Assembly (NCBI GenBank): GCA_001184205.1
Contig: LBMP01000002.1
Coordinates: 452,726-516,725 of the forward strand
DNA: 64,000 bases
Reading direction: 5' to 3'
Origin: Desulfocarbo indianensis
GTDB taxonomy: Bacteria > Desulfobacterota > Desulfarculia > Desulfarculales > Desulfarculaceae
Part shown: positions 18,573 through 27,465 of the stretch, piece after piece
How positions within the stretch are numbered: position 1 is the stretch's first letter
Layout: each line of letters begins with the position of its first letter
Made by a program: the position numbers and the translations under genes
Notes under the pieces: generated by a model
What the model saw: the letters and a program-made list of their open reading frames with translations, nothing else
What the model was told of the DNA's origin: nothing
The model's database searches: none

Positions 18573-19045
18573 TCCACGGCCTGAAACTTCTCCGGCAGCG
18601 CCCCGCATACCGGACAGCGTTCCGTCACCGGGCCCAGGGCCGGGCAGCCGCACACGGCACAAACCTGGTAGGGCGTTTCCTCGCTTGGCGAATGACCATG
18701 GTATAGCTCTTCCTGGCGGCGGGCTATCTCCCCGGCCTGCTCGAAGGCCTTGGCCGGCCCGCCGGCGGTCCTGGCTTGCCACTGCGCGTAACATTCCAGT
18801 TTCCAAGGCATTTCCTCCTGAAACGCCTCTTGGAGGTTTTGCCCGGTATCGCCGATCTTGCCCCGCAGGAGCATGAGCCAGCGCCGGGCGGCCACGGATT
18901 GGCTGGCGCTCAGGGCCCTGAACAGGCGGGCCTCCGGGCCGCGGTTTTCCTGTGCGGCCTTGAGGGCGAAGGCCTGGCTGCGGGCCGCCGCCCGGGATTC
19001 CAAGGCGAAAGCCAAGGCGATATCCAACTGGGTCTGATCCAACAT
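18569..19045 (-). CDS. Degenerate rubrerythrin with intact rubredoxin-like ribbon
   Basis: A 158-residue protein. The C-terminal ribbon has two CXXC pairs (CAVCGC and CPVCGA), as in the Fe(SCys)4 domain of rubrerythrin. The helical N-terminal part keeps AFALESRA, but the ExxH positions of the diiron site seem lost (SASQSVAAR where ExxH is expected, and no His in the last helix motif). It probably cannot form a normal diiron centre. Start at 19045 has GGAG upstream; an in-frame ATG at 19066 is possible. Peroxide defence is the family role, but the altered site makes this doubtful. Confidence 0.68.
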   Translation of the reverse strand: MLDQTQLDIALAFALESRAAARSQAFALKAAQENRGPEARLFRALSASQSVAARRWLMLLRGKIGDTGQNLQEAFQEEMPWKLECYAQWQARTAGGPAKAFEQAGEIARRQEELYHGHSPSEETPYQVCAVCGCPALGPVTERCPVCGALPEKFQAVD

Positions 19046-19152
19046 GACGTAGCGCTCCAGGGGCATGGCTGAAAGGAAAGCGGCGGCTTAGGCCGTCCAG
19101 CGCGATTTTAGCATAGCCGGCACTCATGAAAAATGCGGGCTTGAGGTAGGGA

Positions 19153-19566
19153 TCAGGCCGGGAAAAGGCTCGGCTGGTGGGGATCGTCCGGCGCGAGCGC
19201 CTCGCCTATGGTCTGCAGCAGCCGGGCGGCGGTCACCGGCTTGTAGAGCAGGGCCGCCGGCCGGGCCATCAGAGCCAGGTCCCGCAGCCCCTCGTCGGCA
19301 TAGGCGGTGAGGAACACCACCGGGATGCCCCAACCTTTGCGGATGGCCTGGGCGGTTTCTATGCCGTCCATCCTGCCGCGCAGCACTATGTCCATAATGA
19401 CCACGTCGGCTTGGTTTTGGCGCAGTTCAGCCAGCGCCTCTTCGCCCGAAGCTACCAAAGCGCAAACTCGGCAGCCCATTTCTTGCAGAGACGCTTTCAG
19501 TTCCCTGCCCACCAGGGCTTCGTCCTCCACGATCAGCACCCGGGGACCGGTAATGATGGATTGCAT
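19153..19566 (-). CDS. Single-domain response regulator (CheY-like)
   Basis: A 137-residue receiver with no output domain. The acidic pair (Glu14, Asp15), the phosphoacceptor Asp59 (VVIMDIVL), the switch Thr (VFLTAYAD) and the Lys (LLYKPV) are all present. The MDIVL.GRMDGIETA form is common in receivers paired with hybrid or phosphorelay kinases. Its partner kinase is not evident; the closest histidine kinase begins 770 bases away in the divergent direction. Confidence 0.88.
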   Translation of the reverse strand: MQSIITGPRVLIVEDEALVGRELKASLQEMGCRVCALVASGEEALAELRQNQADVVIMDIVLRGRMDGIETAQAIRKGWGIPVVFLTAYADEGLRDLALMARPAALLYKPVTAARLLQTIGEALAPDDPHQPSLFPA

Positions 19567-19681
19567 CTTTCCACCCCATAAACATGCCCGCCAGTGCTGG
19601 AGGTATGCGGGCCCTCTTAACGGACGAGGGGCGCAAATATGTTAGCCAATCTTAAAACCTATTGTCCAGCTATTTTATATT

Positions 19682-20113
19682 TCAGGATATTTCGGTCTGA
19701 AGCATGTCGCGCCTCGCCTGGTCGCCGGCTTTGCGTTCCTGCTGAAACCTCTGGCGCAGATCGCGGAGCTGTTCGGGCAGGCGGCCCTTGCACAAAAAAC
19801 CGTCGGCGCCCAGTCTTTGGGCCAGGCGCTCATAGCCGGGGCCTTCCTCCAAATCCAGCAAAAGGACCCAGGCCAGAGGCAGGCATTTTTTCAGGCGGGC
19901 GACTTCTTCGGCGGACAGGGAGACGGCGCAGGCCGTATCCAGCAATATTATGTGGGGGTTGAGGAGGCCAATGGCCTGGCTGGCCTCGGCCACGCCGGGA
20001 AAAGAACCCAGATAATTATAGCCTTCGCATTGGGTCAGGAGCCTGCCCAACCAGTGCCGCATGGTTTCGTCATGCTCCAACACCAGGATTTTTATGTCCA
20101 TGCTCTCGGGCAT
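19682..20113 (-). CDS. Divergent receiver-domain protein
   Basis: A 143-residue receiver-like protein. It keeps the likely phosphoacceptor Asp (HIILLDTA) and the late Lys (DGFLCKG), but the acidic pocket reads LEHDET and the switch Ser/Thr position is unclear (WVLLLDLEE). A charged helical tail (about 115-143) follows. Start 20113 has AAGGAG seven nt upstream, better than an in-frame ATG at 20152. It is divergent from the histidine kinase at 20338 and may modulate it; the function is inferred. Confidence 0.65.
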   Translation of the reverse strand: MPESMDIKILVLEHDETMRHWLGRLLTQCEGYNYLGSFPGVAEASQAIGLLNPHIILLDTACAVSLSAEEVARLKKCLPLAWVLLLDLEEGPGYERLAQRLGADGFLCKGRLPEQLRDLRQRFQQERKAGDQARRDMLQTEIS

Positions 20114-20270
20114 CGACGGCTCCTTGACTTCCCCCCCCAGGATAATAATCATTCTATCTAGTTGGACGGCGGGCTGAAATAGAGACTAAACCTCATTCCT
20201 TACCAATGAGGCACCCAATTTGCGCGTGGCGAACACAGCAAACACAAGGGGCTCCATCCACCGCCGAAAT

Positions 20271-20279
20271 TGGTATAAT
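20271..20279 (+). promoter_or_regulatory. Extended -10 promoter of kinase/regulator pair
   Basis: TGGTATAAT is a perfect TGn-TATAAT extended -10 element. No good -35 is seen, as is usual for this class. It lies about 60 nt before the GTG start chosen for the kinase and downstream of the longer upstream ATG, which argues against that ATG. Confidence 0.5.
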
Positions 20280-20337
20280 TGGCGGGCTCGTCAAGAGCCT
20301 CAAACCACGGGCCGACCTAGCCGGAGGAAAGCGACTG

Positions 20338-22383
20338 GTGCCTACCCCCCCCAACGATCACGCCGCATCCGGCCGGAAACTGGCGTTTTGGGCTCTGGGA
20401 GCCCTTCTTCTGATGGTGCTGCTGGTGGGCTCCTACAGCCTCTATCTGCAAAGCAGCATGAGCCAGAGGGCGGAACAGGAAAACCTGGCCGCCAATAAGT
20501 CGCAGGCGGAAATGGGCGCTCTTTTCGTGGAGGACCACCAGAAACGCCTGTTGGAGCGGCTCACGGCCATCGCTTCGCGCAACGTTTTCAAGCGGGCGTT
20601 CAAGCAGAAAGACGAGGAGGACCTGCGTTCTTTCCTTTTGCCCCTCCTGCGTCCGGGGGGCGAGGTGCAATCGGTTTTTTTGGCCAATCCCCAAAGGATG
20701 TGCATCCTGGGCCTGCCCCACGGCGCGGCGGTGAAGACCTCATGCGCAGCCCCCCAGGAGGCCAGTCCCTGGGTTTCGCCCCTGCACGAGGATCCCTTCC
20801 GGCCGGGCCGGCGGGTGGTGACCCTGAGCGCTCCCATCGTGGATAACGACGGCAGCCTCCTGGGCTATCTGGGCTTGCATCAGAGCATCGCCCAGTGGCA
20901 GGGGTTTCTCAAGCGGCTCACGTCGCGGCCGGGCCGGACCTATCATCTCCTGGATCAGGAGGGGGGAGTGGTGGCGGACGGTCCCGGCGATCTGGGGGAG
21001 CGGGAGTCTGATTTGCTCAGTCTGGCCCAGGCGGTGCGCCATCTCATGAAGGAGCGCCAAAAGCCCTTGGCCTGGCTGGCGCCCTTGCCCGGCGGCGAAT
21101 TCAAGGCTTTCGCCGCGGCCGCGCCCCTGGATGATCTGGGCTGGGTGATGGTGGTGTTGCAGGCCTATGGCCCGGCCATGGCCTCCAGTCAGGCCATGTA
21201 TCGTAATAGCCTGTTTTTTCTGACGCTTCTCATGTCGTGCCTCTTTGTGCTGGGCGCGGTGCTGGTTTCCCGCTATCGCATCCAGCAAAAGCTGGTGGCC
21301 AATTTGAACCGGGAGGCCAGGCACCTGGAGGTGCTGGTCAATGAACGCACCGCGGATTTGCAGGAATCCACCGAGCGTTATCGGCGCTTGTTGGAAGACT
21401 TGCCCGATATGGTGTATGAGGTGGATCAGGACAGCCGCATAACCTTTGTCTCCCGGGCCATGCAAAACGTCTTGGGCTACCGTCCCAGCGAGGTGCACGG
21501 CAGGCTCTGGCGCGAACTGGTGGATCCCCAGGATCACGCCAAGTTCGACCAGGAAAGAACCCTGGCCGCCCAGGGCCAGGACATGAGCATCATGGCTCTC
21601 CGGCATTTGGCCAAAAATGGCGAGGTGCGCTGGCTCTCCATCCACTCCCGGGTGATCGAGAACCCGCGGGGCCGTCCCAGCGGCCGGCGGGGGGTGGCCC
21701 GCGACGTCACCGCCGAGGTGCGGGCCGAAAAGAGGGTGCGCGAACTGTCGGGCAGGCTGATCAAGGCGCAGGAAGATGAGCGCAAGCGGGTGGCTCTGGA
21801 CCTGCATGATGAAATGGGCCAACTGCTTTCGGCCTTGAAAATCGGCCTGCAATCCCTGGCCCGCAAAATGGAGGGCGAGGAGGGCCTGGAGCTCACCAAG
21901 CTCATCCAACTGAGCCAAAAGGTCATGGACCGCATGCGGGCCCTGGCCTATCGCTTGCGGCCTTCCATCCTGGATAACTTCGGCTTGGCGGCCGCGGTGG
22001 AAGATTTATGCGAATCTTTAAGCGAATCGGGTATGATCCAGGTGGACCATGACTTGGACGAATTGGAAATGGGCCGCTTAAGCCCCGAGGCCAGCATCAG
22101 CCTGTTCCGTTTCGTGCAGGAGTCCCTGACCAACGCGGTCAAGCATTCCGGCAGCGAGCGGGTGGAGGTGCGCCTGGAGGTGGGCGCCAAGAGCCTTAAA
22201 GTGAGCGTGCGGGATTTCGGCAAGGGGTTCGACTACGCCAAGGTCATGCTGATGAGCCGCAACCTGGGGTTGTTGGGCATGCAGGAGCGCATGGCCCTGA
22301 TAGGAGGGAACCTGTCTGTCAAAGCTTCGGAGCCGGGCGCGCTCCTCTGCGCCGAAGCGCCTTTGGAGGATGTAAATGCCTGA
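20338..22383 (+). CDS. Membrane sensor histidine kinase, NarL-type (HisKA_3)
   Basis: A 681-residue kinase. Helix 1 (about 14-36) and helix 2 (about 285-307) bracket an extracytoplasmic sensor of about 250 residues. A short linker, a PAS domain with PAC (about 345-460), the HisKA_3 dimerisation helix with phospho-His (RVALDLHDEMGQ) and a HATPase_c domain (FRFVQESLTNAVKHS, then NLGLLGMQERM) follow. GTG 20338 has GGAGG 10 nt upstream and the promoter lies between it and an in-frame ATG at 20206, so GTG is preferred. It overlaps its regulator by 8 nt. The signal is unknown. Confidence 0.88.
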   Translation: MPTPPNDHAASGRKLAFWALGALLLMVLLVGSYSLYLQSSMSQRAEQENLAANKSQAEMGALFVEDHQKRLLERLTAIASRNVFKRAFKQKDEEDLRSFLLPLLRPGGEVQSVFLANPQRMCILGLPHGAAVKTSCAAPQEASPWVSPLHEDPFRPGRRVVTLSAPIVDNDGSLLGYLGLHQSIAQWQGFLKRLTSRPGRTYHLLDQEGGVVADGPGDLGERESDLLSLAQAVRHLMKERQKPLAWLAPLPGGEFKAFAAAAPLDDLGWVMVVLQAYGPAMASSQAMYRNSLFFLTLLMSCLFVLGAVLVSRYRIQQKLVANLNREARHLEVLVNERTADLQESTERYRRLLEDLPDMVYEVDQDSRITFVSRAMQNVLGYRPSEVHGRLWRELVDPQDHAKFDQERTLAAQGQDMSIMALRHLAKNGEVRWLSIHSRVIENPRGRPSGRRGVARDVTAEVRAEKRVRELSGRLIKAQEDERKRVALDLHDEMGQLLSALKIGLQSLARKMEGEEGLELTKLIQLSQKVMDRMRALAYRLRPSILDNFGLAAAVEDLCESLSESGMIQVDHDLDELEMGRLSPEASISLFRFVQESLTNAVKHSGSERVEVRLEVGAKSLKVSVRDFGKGFDYAKVMLMSRNLGLLGMQERMALIGGNLSVKASEPGALLCAEAPLEDVNA

Positions 22384-23053
22384 GACTCATCGCATGGTGA
22401 TCTGCGACGACCACGCCATATTCCGGGAAGGCATGAAAAACGTGCTCAACGCCAACCCAGGCCTGGAGGTGGTGGGCGAAGCGGCCAATGGTTTGCAAGC
22501 CTTGGAAACCGTGAAGCGTTTGCAGCCGGATTTGGTGATAATGGATATCGCCATGCCGGAAATGAGCGGCATCGACGCCACCCGCGAGATCACGGCGCTG
22601 TTGCCCGCCACCAGGGTGATCATTCTGTCCATGCACTCGCGCAAGACCTTCATCATGGAATCCCTCAAGGCGGGGGCCAGGGGCTACGTGCTCAAGGACT
22701 CGGCCGGGGAGAAGCTCTTGGACGCGGTGGACGCGGTCTTAAGGGGCGAAAGCTACCTGGACAGCCCGGTGGCCGCCCACATCGTGGATGAATTCGTGAA
22801 ACTGCCCGAAAAAGCCGCCCCGGAGGGCGAGGACCTGCCCGAGCGGCTCTCGGAAAGGGAGCGCCAGATACTAAGGCTCATCGTGGAAGGCAACCCCAAC
22901 AAGGAAATCGCCGAGAAGCTCTTCATCAGCCCCAAGACGGTGGAAAACCACCGCACCCGCATCATGAGCAAGCTGGGCCGCCACGACGTCATAGGCCTCA
23001 TCAAATACGCCTTTGCCACCGGCCTGGTGGACCCGGATTCCTGGAGCCGCTAG
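22376..23053 (+). CDS. NarL/FixJ-family response regulator
   Basis: A 225-residue regulator: receiver with Asp11-Asp12, phosphoacceptor Asp57 (LVIMDIAMPEMSG), LSMHS switch and LKDS Lys; then a LuxR-type HTH (LSERERQILRLIVEGNPNKEIAEKLFISPKTVENHR). It is the cognate partner of the overlapping kinase and should bind DNA on phosphorylation. A strong terminator follows. Confidence 0.93.
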   Translation: MPETHRMVICDDHAIFREGMKNVLNANPGLEVVGEAANGLQALETVKRLQPDLVIMDIAMPEMSGIDATREITALLPATRVIILSMHSRKTFIMESLKAGARGYVLKDSAGEKLLDAVDAVLRGESYLDSPVAAHIVDEFVKLPEKAAPEGEDLPERLSERERQILRLIVEGNPNKEIAEKLFISPKTVENHRTRIMSKLGRHDVIGLIKYAFATGLVDPDSWSR

Positions 23054-23090
23054 GCCGTCCGCCTCCTGTTCGCCGCCTAAGGTAAAAGGA

Positions 23091-23125
23091 GCCCGCCGAT
23101 TGAGGGATTGGGCGGGCCTTTTTGG
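23091..23125 (+). terminator. Rho-independent terminator after the two-component pair
   Basis: GCCCGCC (23091-23097) pairs with GGCGGGC (23111-23117) around a 13-nt loop and is followed by CTTTTTGG. Position and T tract fit termination of the kinase/regulator operon. Confidence 0.75.
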
Positions 23126-23237
23126 GGTCCCCCACCCATTTATGCTTTTCCCGCCAGCAGTTATGTTGGGATCATCAGCTACGCTGGTCGGTCGCCGTTA
23201 GCCCCTGTCCAAACCGGCCGCCGTCAAGGAGAATCCC

Positions 23238-23945
23238 ATGTTGGCTCTGAACTGGATGAGTCCCCGTCTGATAAGCATTGAACCCGACGACTCCATGTCC
23301 ATGGCCATAAGGCTCATGAAGGACTACGACATCCGGCATTTGCCGGTGATCCAGGACGGCCGGCTGGTGGGCATAATCACCGACCGCGATGTGAAAAAGG
23401 CCTCGGCCTCGGACGCCGCCGCCCTGGAGGTTCATGAGCTGGCCTATATCCTGAGCCGGGTGAAGGTTTCCGACATCATGACGCCCAGGCCTTTCATGGT
23501 GGGGGTTTTCGACACCATCGAGGAGGCCGCGCTGATCATGATGGAAAACAAGATTTCCGGCCTGCCGGTGGTGGACGACGAAGGGCATGTGCAGGGCATG
23601 CTGACCCAAAACGACATTTTCCGGGCCTTGATCTCCCTCACCGGCGTGGCCCACGGCGGGGTTCAGTTCGCCATGGATCTGCCGGACCGGCCCGGCTCCA
23701 TAAAAGAGACCGCCGACATAATCCGACGTCACGGCGGCCGCATGGTCAGTATTCTCACTTCCTACGACCGGGTGCCCGAGGGACGGCGGCGGGTCTATAT
23801 CCGCATGAAAGGCGTTGACCGGTCGAAAATGATCGAGCTTAACAACGAACTCAGCCAGGTGGGCACCCTGCTTTACGTTTTGGACAGCCGCCAAGGCAAA
23901 AAAGAGCTTCTCACCCTGGGGCGGTTGAAGGATAGGTCCGCCTAG
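23238..23945 (+). CDS. CBS-pair and ACT domain protein (AcuB-like)
   Basis: A 235-residue soluble protein with two CBS motifs (about 7-60 and 80-135; DIRHLPVIQDGRLVGIITDRD and GLPVVDDEGHVQGMLTQNDI) and a C-terminal ACT domain (about 148-215, starting MDLPDRPGSIKE). CBS pairs bind adenine nucleotides and ACT domains bind amino acids or small ligands, so the protein probably senses energy status and a metabolite. The Bacillus relative AcuB lies in an acetoin operon. Here it is monocistronic with a GGAG site before ATG 23238. Confidence 0.85.
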   Translation: MLALNWMSPRLISIEPDDSMSMAIRLMKDYDIRHLPVIQDGRLVGIITDRDVKKASASDAAALEVHELAYILSRVKVSDIMTPRPFMVGVFDTIEEAALIMMENKISGLPVVDDEGHVQGMLTQNDIFRALISLTGVAHGGVQFAMDLPDRPGSIKETADIIRRHGGRMVSILTSYDRVPEGRRRVYIRMKGVDRSKMIELNNELSQVGTLLYVLDSRQGKKELLTLGRLKDRSA

Positions 23946-23982
23946 CTCCTTCAGCCAACCTACCTCCCCGGTGCATGCGGGT

Positions 23983-24012
23983 CCCCGGCCGGACTGCCCG
24001 GTCCGGCCGGGG
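23983..24012. terminator. Bidirectional hairpin between convergent genes
   Basis: A 12-bp perfect inverted repeat (CCCCGGCCGGAC and its complement) with a 6-nt loop lies between the ends of the CBS-ACT and FocA-like genes. There is no T tract on either side, so termination efficiency is uncertain. Confidence 0.5.
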
Positions 24013-24030
24013 GCGGGGGGCTCGCAACAG

Positions 24031-24912
24031 CTAGCGGGTTTCCCGTACCTTCAGAAAAACGAACCAGTAGACCAGGCCCACCAGCACCACGCCGCCCAGG
24101 ATGTTGCCCAGGGTGACCGGCGCCAAGTTGGCGACCAGGAAATTGCTCCAGGTCAGGTTGGCGTAGGCATCGGGAGCCTTGCCCAGGGCTTGCCAGAATT
24201 CCGCGCCCGCGCCGGCTTTCACCAAAAGCCCGGCCGGGATGAAATACATGTTGGCCACGCAGTGTTCGAAACCGGCGGCCACGAAGGCGCTGATGGGAAA
24301 TATGATGGAGATGATCTTACCCGAGGTGGTGCGGCAGGAAAAGCACAGCCACACCGCCAGGCAGACCAGGGCGTTGCACATCACGCCCAGGGCCACGGCT
24401 TGGCCGAAATCCAGGCCGCACTTGGCGTTGGCTATGGCCAGCATGTTCAGGCCCACGGCGGCGCCGCCGAAATAATGGGAGCCGGTGAAAAACATCAGCC
24501 CCGCCGTGGCGGAGGCCCCCAGGAAATTGCCGGCGTAGACGATGGCCCAATTGCGCAGGAGCCGGGCGCTGGAAACCCGGCGCCCGGCCCAGGCCATCAC
24601 GATGAGGTTGTTGCCGGTGAACAGCTCGGCCCCGCCCACCACCACCAGAATGAGGCCCAGGCAGAAGACCAGGCCGCCCAGGAGCTTGACCACCCCGAAG
24701 GGCAGGCCCTGGGCCCCGGCGGTGACCGTGGTGGCGAACACCGCCCCCAGGGCGATGAAAGCGCCGGCCAGGACCGCCAGGGTGAACATTTTGTAGAAGC
24801 CCATGGCCGCCTTGGCCATGCCCACCTGCTCCGCCTTGAGCGCCATGTCCTGGGGCAAGAGGGCGTCCAGTTGGTAGCCGGGCCAGGGGCTGTTGGGCAT
24901 GGGAGCGTTCAT
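24031..24912 (-). CDS. Formate/nitrite channel (FNT family)
   Basis: A 293-residue, six-helix membrane channel. It has the FNT motifs GGAELFTGNNL (with the omega loop region), a Cys-rich fourth helix VMCNALVCLAVWL, and GFEHCVANMYFIPAG with the pore His. FNT proteins pass formate, nitrite, hydrosulfide, acetate or lactate as protonated acids. In an anaerobe beside an ADP-forming acyl-CoA synthetase, formate or acetate is plausible. The next gene on the same strand begins upstream and ends 28 nt from this start, so they may be co-transcribed. Confidence 0.9.
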   Translation of the reverse strand: MNAPMPNSPWPGYQLDALLPQDMALKAEQVGMAKAAMGFYKMFTLAVLAGAFIALGAVFATTVTAGAQGLPFGVVKLLGGLVFCLGLILVVVGGAELFTGNNLIVMAWAGRRVSSARLLRNWAIVYAGNFLGASATAGLMFFTGSHYFGGAAVGLNMLAIANAKCGLDFGQAVALGVMCNALVCLAVWLCFSCRTTSGKIISIIFPISAFVAAGFEHCVANMYFIPAGLLVKAGAGAEFWQALGKAPDAYANLTWSNFLVANLAPVTLGNILGGVVLVGLVYWFVFLKVRETR

Positions 24913-24940
24913 TTAATTCCTCCCTAGGCTCGGGGGGGGG

Positions 24941-27064
24941 TCAACTCTCGTGGCGCAGGGTTATGCGGCAATCGGCCACCGCGCAGCCCTGGCCCTTGGG
25001 GTAGACGATCAGGGGGTTGATGTCGAATTCGGCGATTTCGGGGTTTTCGTCCATCATCTGCGCCACCTTCAGTATGCACTCCTTGATGGCCTCCACGTCA
25101 GAGGGAGGGTTGCCGCGCACCCCATCCAAAACCTTGCGGGCCTTTATGTCCTGGATCATGTTCTCGGCGCTGGATTCCCACATGGGCGCCAGGCGGAAAG
25201 TGACGTCATGCAGCACCTCCACCAGGGTGCCGCCCAGCCCGAACATGATGATGGGGCCGAACTTGGGGTCGCGGTAGCCGCCGATTATGACCTCCAGGCC
25301 GGGATCGGCCATCCTTTCGAGGTACACCCCCTGGATTTGGGCCTGGGGGTCGTAGGCCTTGGCGTTGGCCAGGATGGCGGCGTAGGCTTCCCGGGCCTGG
25401 GCCAGATCGGAGATGCCCACCTTGACGCCGCCGGCGTCGGACTTGTGCACGATCTGGGGGGAGACGATCTTCATAACCAAAGGCGGCTCCACTTCCTTCA
25501 CCGCTGCTTCCAACTGGCCGGCCTCGCTCACCAGGCGGTTGGGCAATACGGGCATGCCGTAGCAGGCCAACAGCTTGTTGGCCTGCTGTTGGTGCAAGAG
25601 CACGCCCTGGGTCCTGGAGAGCGACTCCTCGACGATTTGCCGCCCCAGGGGGCAATCCGCCGGCATGGGCCGCACCCAGCGGCGACGGGGCTTCAGGCGC
25701 TCGCCATAGCGGGCCATGGCCGCGAAGGCGCGCACCGCGGCTTCGGGAAACACGTAGTTGGGGACGCCGTGGCTTTGCAGATAGTCCACCCCGGCGCTCA
25801 CGTCCACCATGCCCATGAAGGAGCAGAGCACCGGCTTGTCGAACTGGGCCGCCACCTTGGGCACCACCTGGGCGGTTTCCATGATGTCGGTCATGGCCTG
25901 GGGCGTGAGGATGACCACCGCGCCGTCCACGTTGTCGTCCGCCAGCACGCAGCGCATGGCGTTTTCATAGCGTTCATGATTGGCGTCGCCGATCACGTCC
26001 ACCGGGTTGGCCAGGGCGGCGGTGGGCGGCAGGGCCTCCTTGAGCTTGGCCTGGGTGTCCGGGCTAAGCTGGGCCAGCTTGAGGCCGTGGCGCACCGCCG
26101 CGTCGGTGGCCATGATGCCCGGCCCGCCGGCGTTGGTCACGATGGCCACCCGGTTTCCCCTGGGAGGAGGCTGCTGGCTGAAGGCCTGGGCGTAGTGGAA
26201 CAGCTCGGTGATGCCCTCCACTCGCTGGATGCCGCTTTGCAGGAAAATGGCGTCATAGGCCGCGTCCGAGCCGGCCAGGGAGCCGGTGTGGGAGCTGGCC
26301 GCGCGGGCGCCTTCGGGGCTGGTGCCGCTCTTGATGGCCAGCATGGGCTTCTTGGCGTACCAGGCCACCTCGCGGGCGGTTTCGATGAAGCGGCGTCCGT
26401 CCGAAATGTCCTCCAGATACATGAGGATGACTTCGGTGTCCGGATCGTCCTTGAAATAAGCCAATAAATCTATCTCGGTCACGTCGGCCTTGTTGCCGAA
26501 GGATATGAACTTGGAAAAGCCGATTCCCCGGCCGGCGGCCACGTCCAAAACCGCCGTGCAGAGCGCGCCGCTCTGGGAGATGAAGGCCATGTTGCCCGGC
26601 CCCGGCATCTTGGCCGCGAAGCTGGCGTTCATGCTGACCTGGGGGCTGGTGTTGATGACGCCCAGGCAGTTGGGGCCCACCAGGGCGATGCCCGCCTCCT
26701 TGGCCATGGCCGCCAGGCGCTTTTCCAGTTCGGCCCCTTCGGCGCCCACTTCCTTGAAGCCGGCGCTGATGACCACCGCGCCCTTGACGCCCAGCCCGGC
26801 GGCCTGGCTCATGACGCGCAGCACTTCCGCGGGCGGAACCATGAAAATCACCAGATCCACGGGATCGGGTACCTCGGCCAGGGAGGCATAGGCCTTCACT
26901 CCCAGAATGGAACGGCTCTTGGGGTTTATGGGGTAGAGCACCCCCTGGTAGCCGCCCCAGATGAGATTGGAAAAAACCGCTCTGCCCACGCTGCCCGGCC
27001 GGTTGCTGGCGCCAACCACGGCGATGGAATCGGGTGAGATGATGCTCGAGATGTCCTTGGTCAT
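24941..27064 (-). CDS. Acyl-CoA synthetase (ADP-forming), fused alpha-beta
   Basis: A 707-residue fused enzyme: CoA-binding domain (about 8-130), succinyl-CoA-ligase-like domains (about 140-460) with the phospho-His loop SSHTGSLAGSDA, and an ATP-grasp domain (about 490-700). It interconverts acyl-CoA + ADP + Pi with acid + ATP + CoA, a substrate-level phosphorylation route in anaerobes. AAGGAG precedes ATG 27064. The acyl group (acetyl, branched or aryl) cannot be read from sequence. Confidence 0.9.
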   Translation of the reverse strand: MTKDISSIISPDSIAVVGASNRPGSVGRAVFSNLIWGGYQGVLYPINPKSRSILGVKAYASLAEVPDPVDLVIFMVPPAEVLRVMSQAAGLGVKGAVVISAGFKEVGAEGAELEKRLAAMAKEAGIALVGPNCLGVINTSPQVSMNASFAAKMPGPGNMAFISQSGALCTAVLDVAAGRGIGFSKFISFGNKADVTEIDLLAYFKDDPDTEVILMYLEDISDGRRFIETAREVAWYAKKPMLAIKSGTSPEGARAASSHTGSLAGSDAAYDAIFLQSGIQRVEGITELFHYAQAFSQQPPPRGNRVAIVTNAGGPGIMATDAAVRHGLKLAQLSPDTQAKLKEALPPTAALANPVDVIGDANHERYENAMRCVLADDNVDGAVVILTPQAMTDIMETAQVVPKVAAQFDKPVLCSFMGMVDVSAGVDYLQSHGVPNYVFPEAAVRAFAAMARYGERLKPRRRWVRPMPADCPLGRQIVEESLSRTQGVLLHQQQANKLLACYGMPVLPNRLVSEAGQLEAAVKEVEPPLVMKIVSPQIVHKSDAGGVKVGISDLAQAREAYAAILANAKAYDPQAQIQGVYLERMADPGLEVIIGGYRDPKFGPIIMFGLGGTLVEVLHDVTFRLAPMWESSAENMIQDIKARKVLDGVRGNPPSDVEAIKECILKVAQMMDENPEIAEFDINPLIVYPKGQGCAVADCRITLRHES

Positions 27065-27465
27065 GATGCCGCTTCTCCTTATGGCCCATTAAGGCGGCCC
27101 CGCCTTGATGGCGCGGCCGTTTTAAGGTTTCGTATTCATTTTCGCGGTGAAAGCTCAGAAGGAAAATGGAGGCCCGGCCTCATTCGGGGCCTTGCCGCCA
27201 CCTATATGGACGGGGTGAATAACCTCATTGCCCTTGGCCATAAAAAACCCCGGCCCTGCCCTTGGGTCGCAATGGGAAGGGCCGGGGCCAGGGTGGCAGG
27301 CGGAACTGGGCTGAGCAGGGCGCGGACGTCGGGATGGAGTTTAGGAAAAGAAGCGAGCAACGGTTCATTTCCCGGTTGAGGGCTCCATCTTTTACTTCGC
27401 GCGGATCGGGGAGGGGGCGCTGGTGAAGGACGCCGGCCTCTGCCAGCCTGGCCCCGCCTGTTTCC
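27065..27465. other. Intergenic region between two minus-strand genes
   Basis: A 401-nt gap. It should hold the promoter of the acyl-CoA synthetase; the relatively AT-rich stretch 27119-27150 is the likely area but no clean boxes are seen. It also holds the terminator at 27240-27287. From 27290 to 27465 I see no feature. Confidence 0.5.
27240..27287 (-). terminator. Rho-independent terminator of the STAS-Hsp20 operon
   Basis: On the minus strand CCCCGGCCCT (27287-27278) pairs with AGGGCCGGGG (27257-27248), with further CCC/GGG pairing inside the loop, and is followed by TTTTTTAT. A classic strong terminator. Confidence 0.8.
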
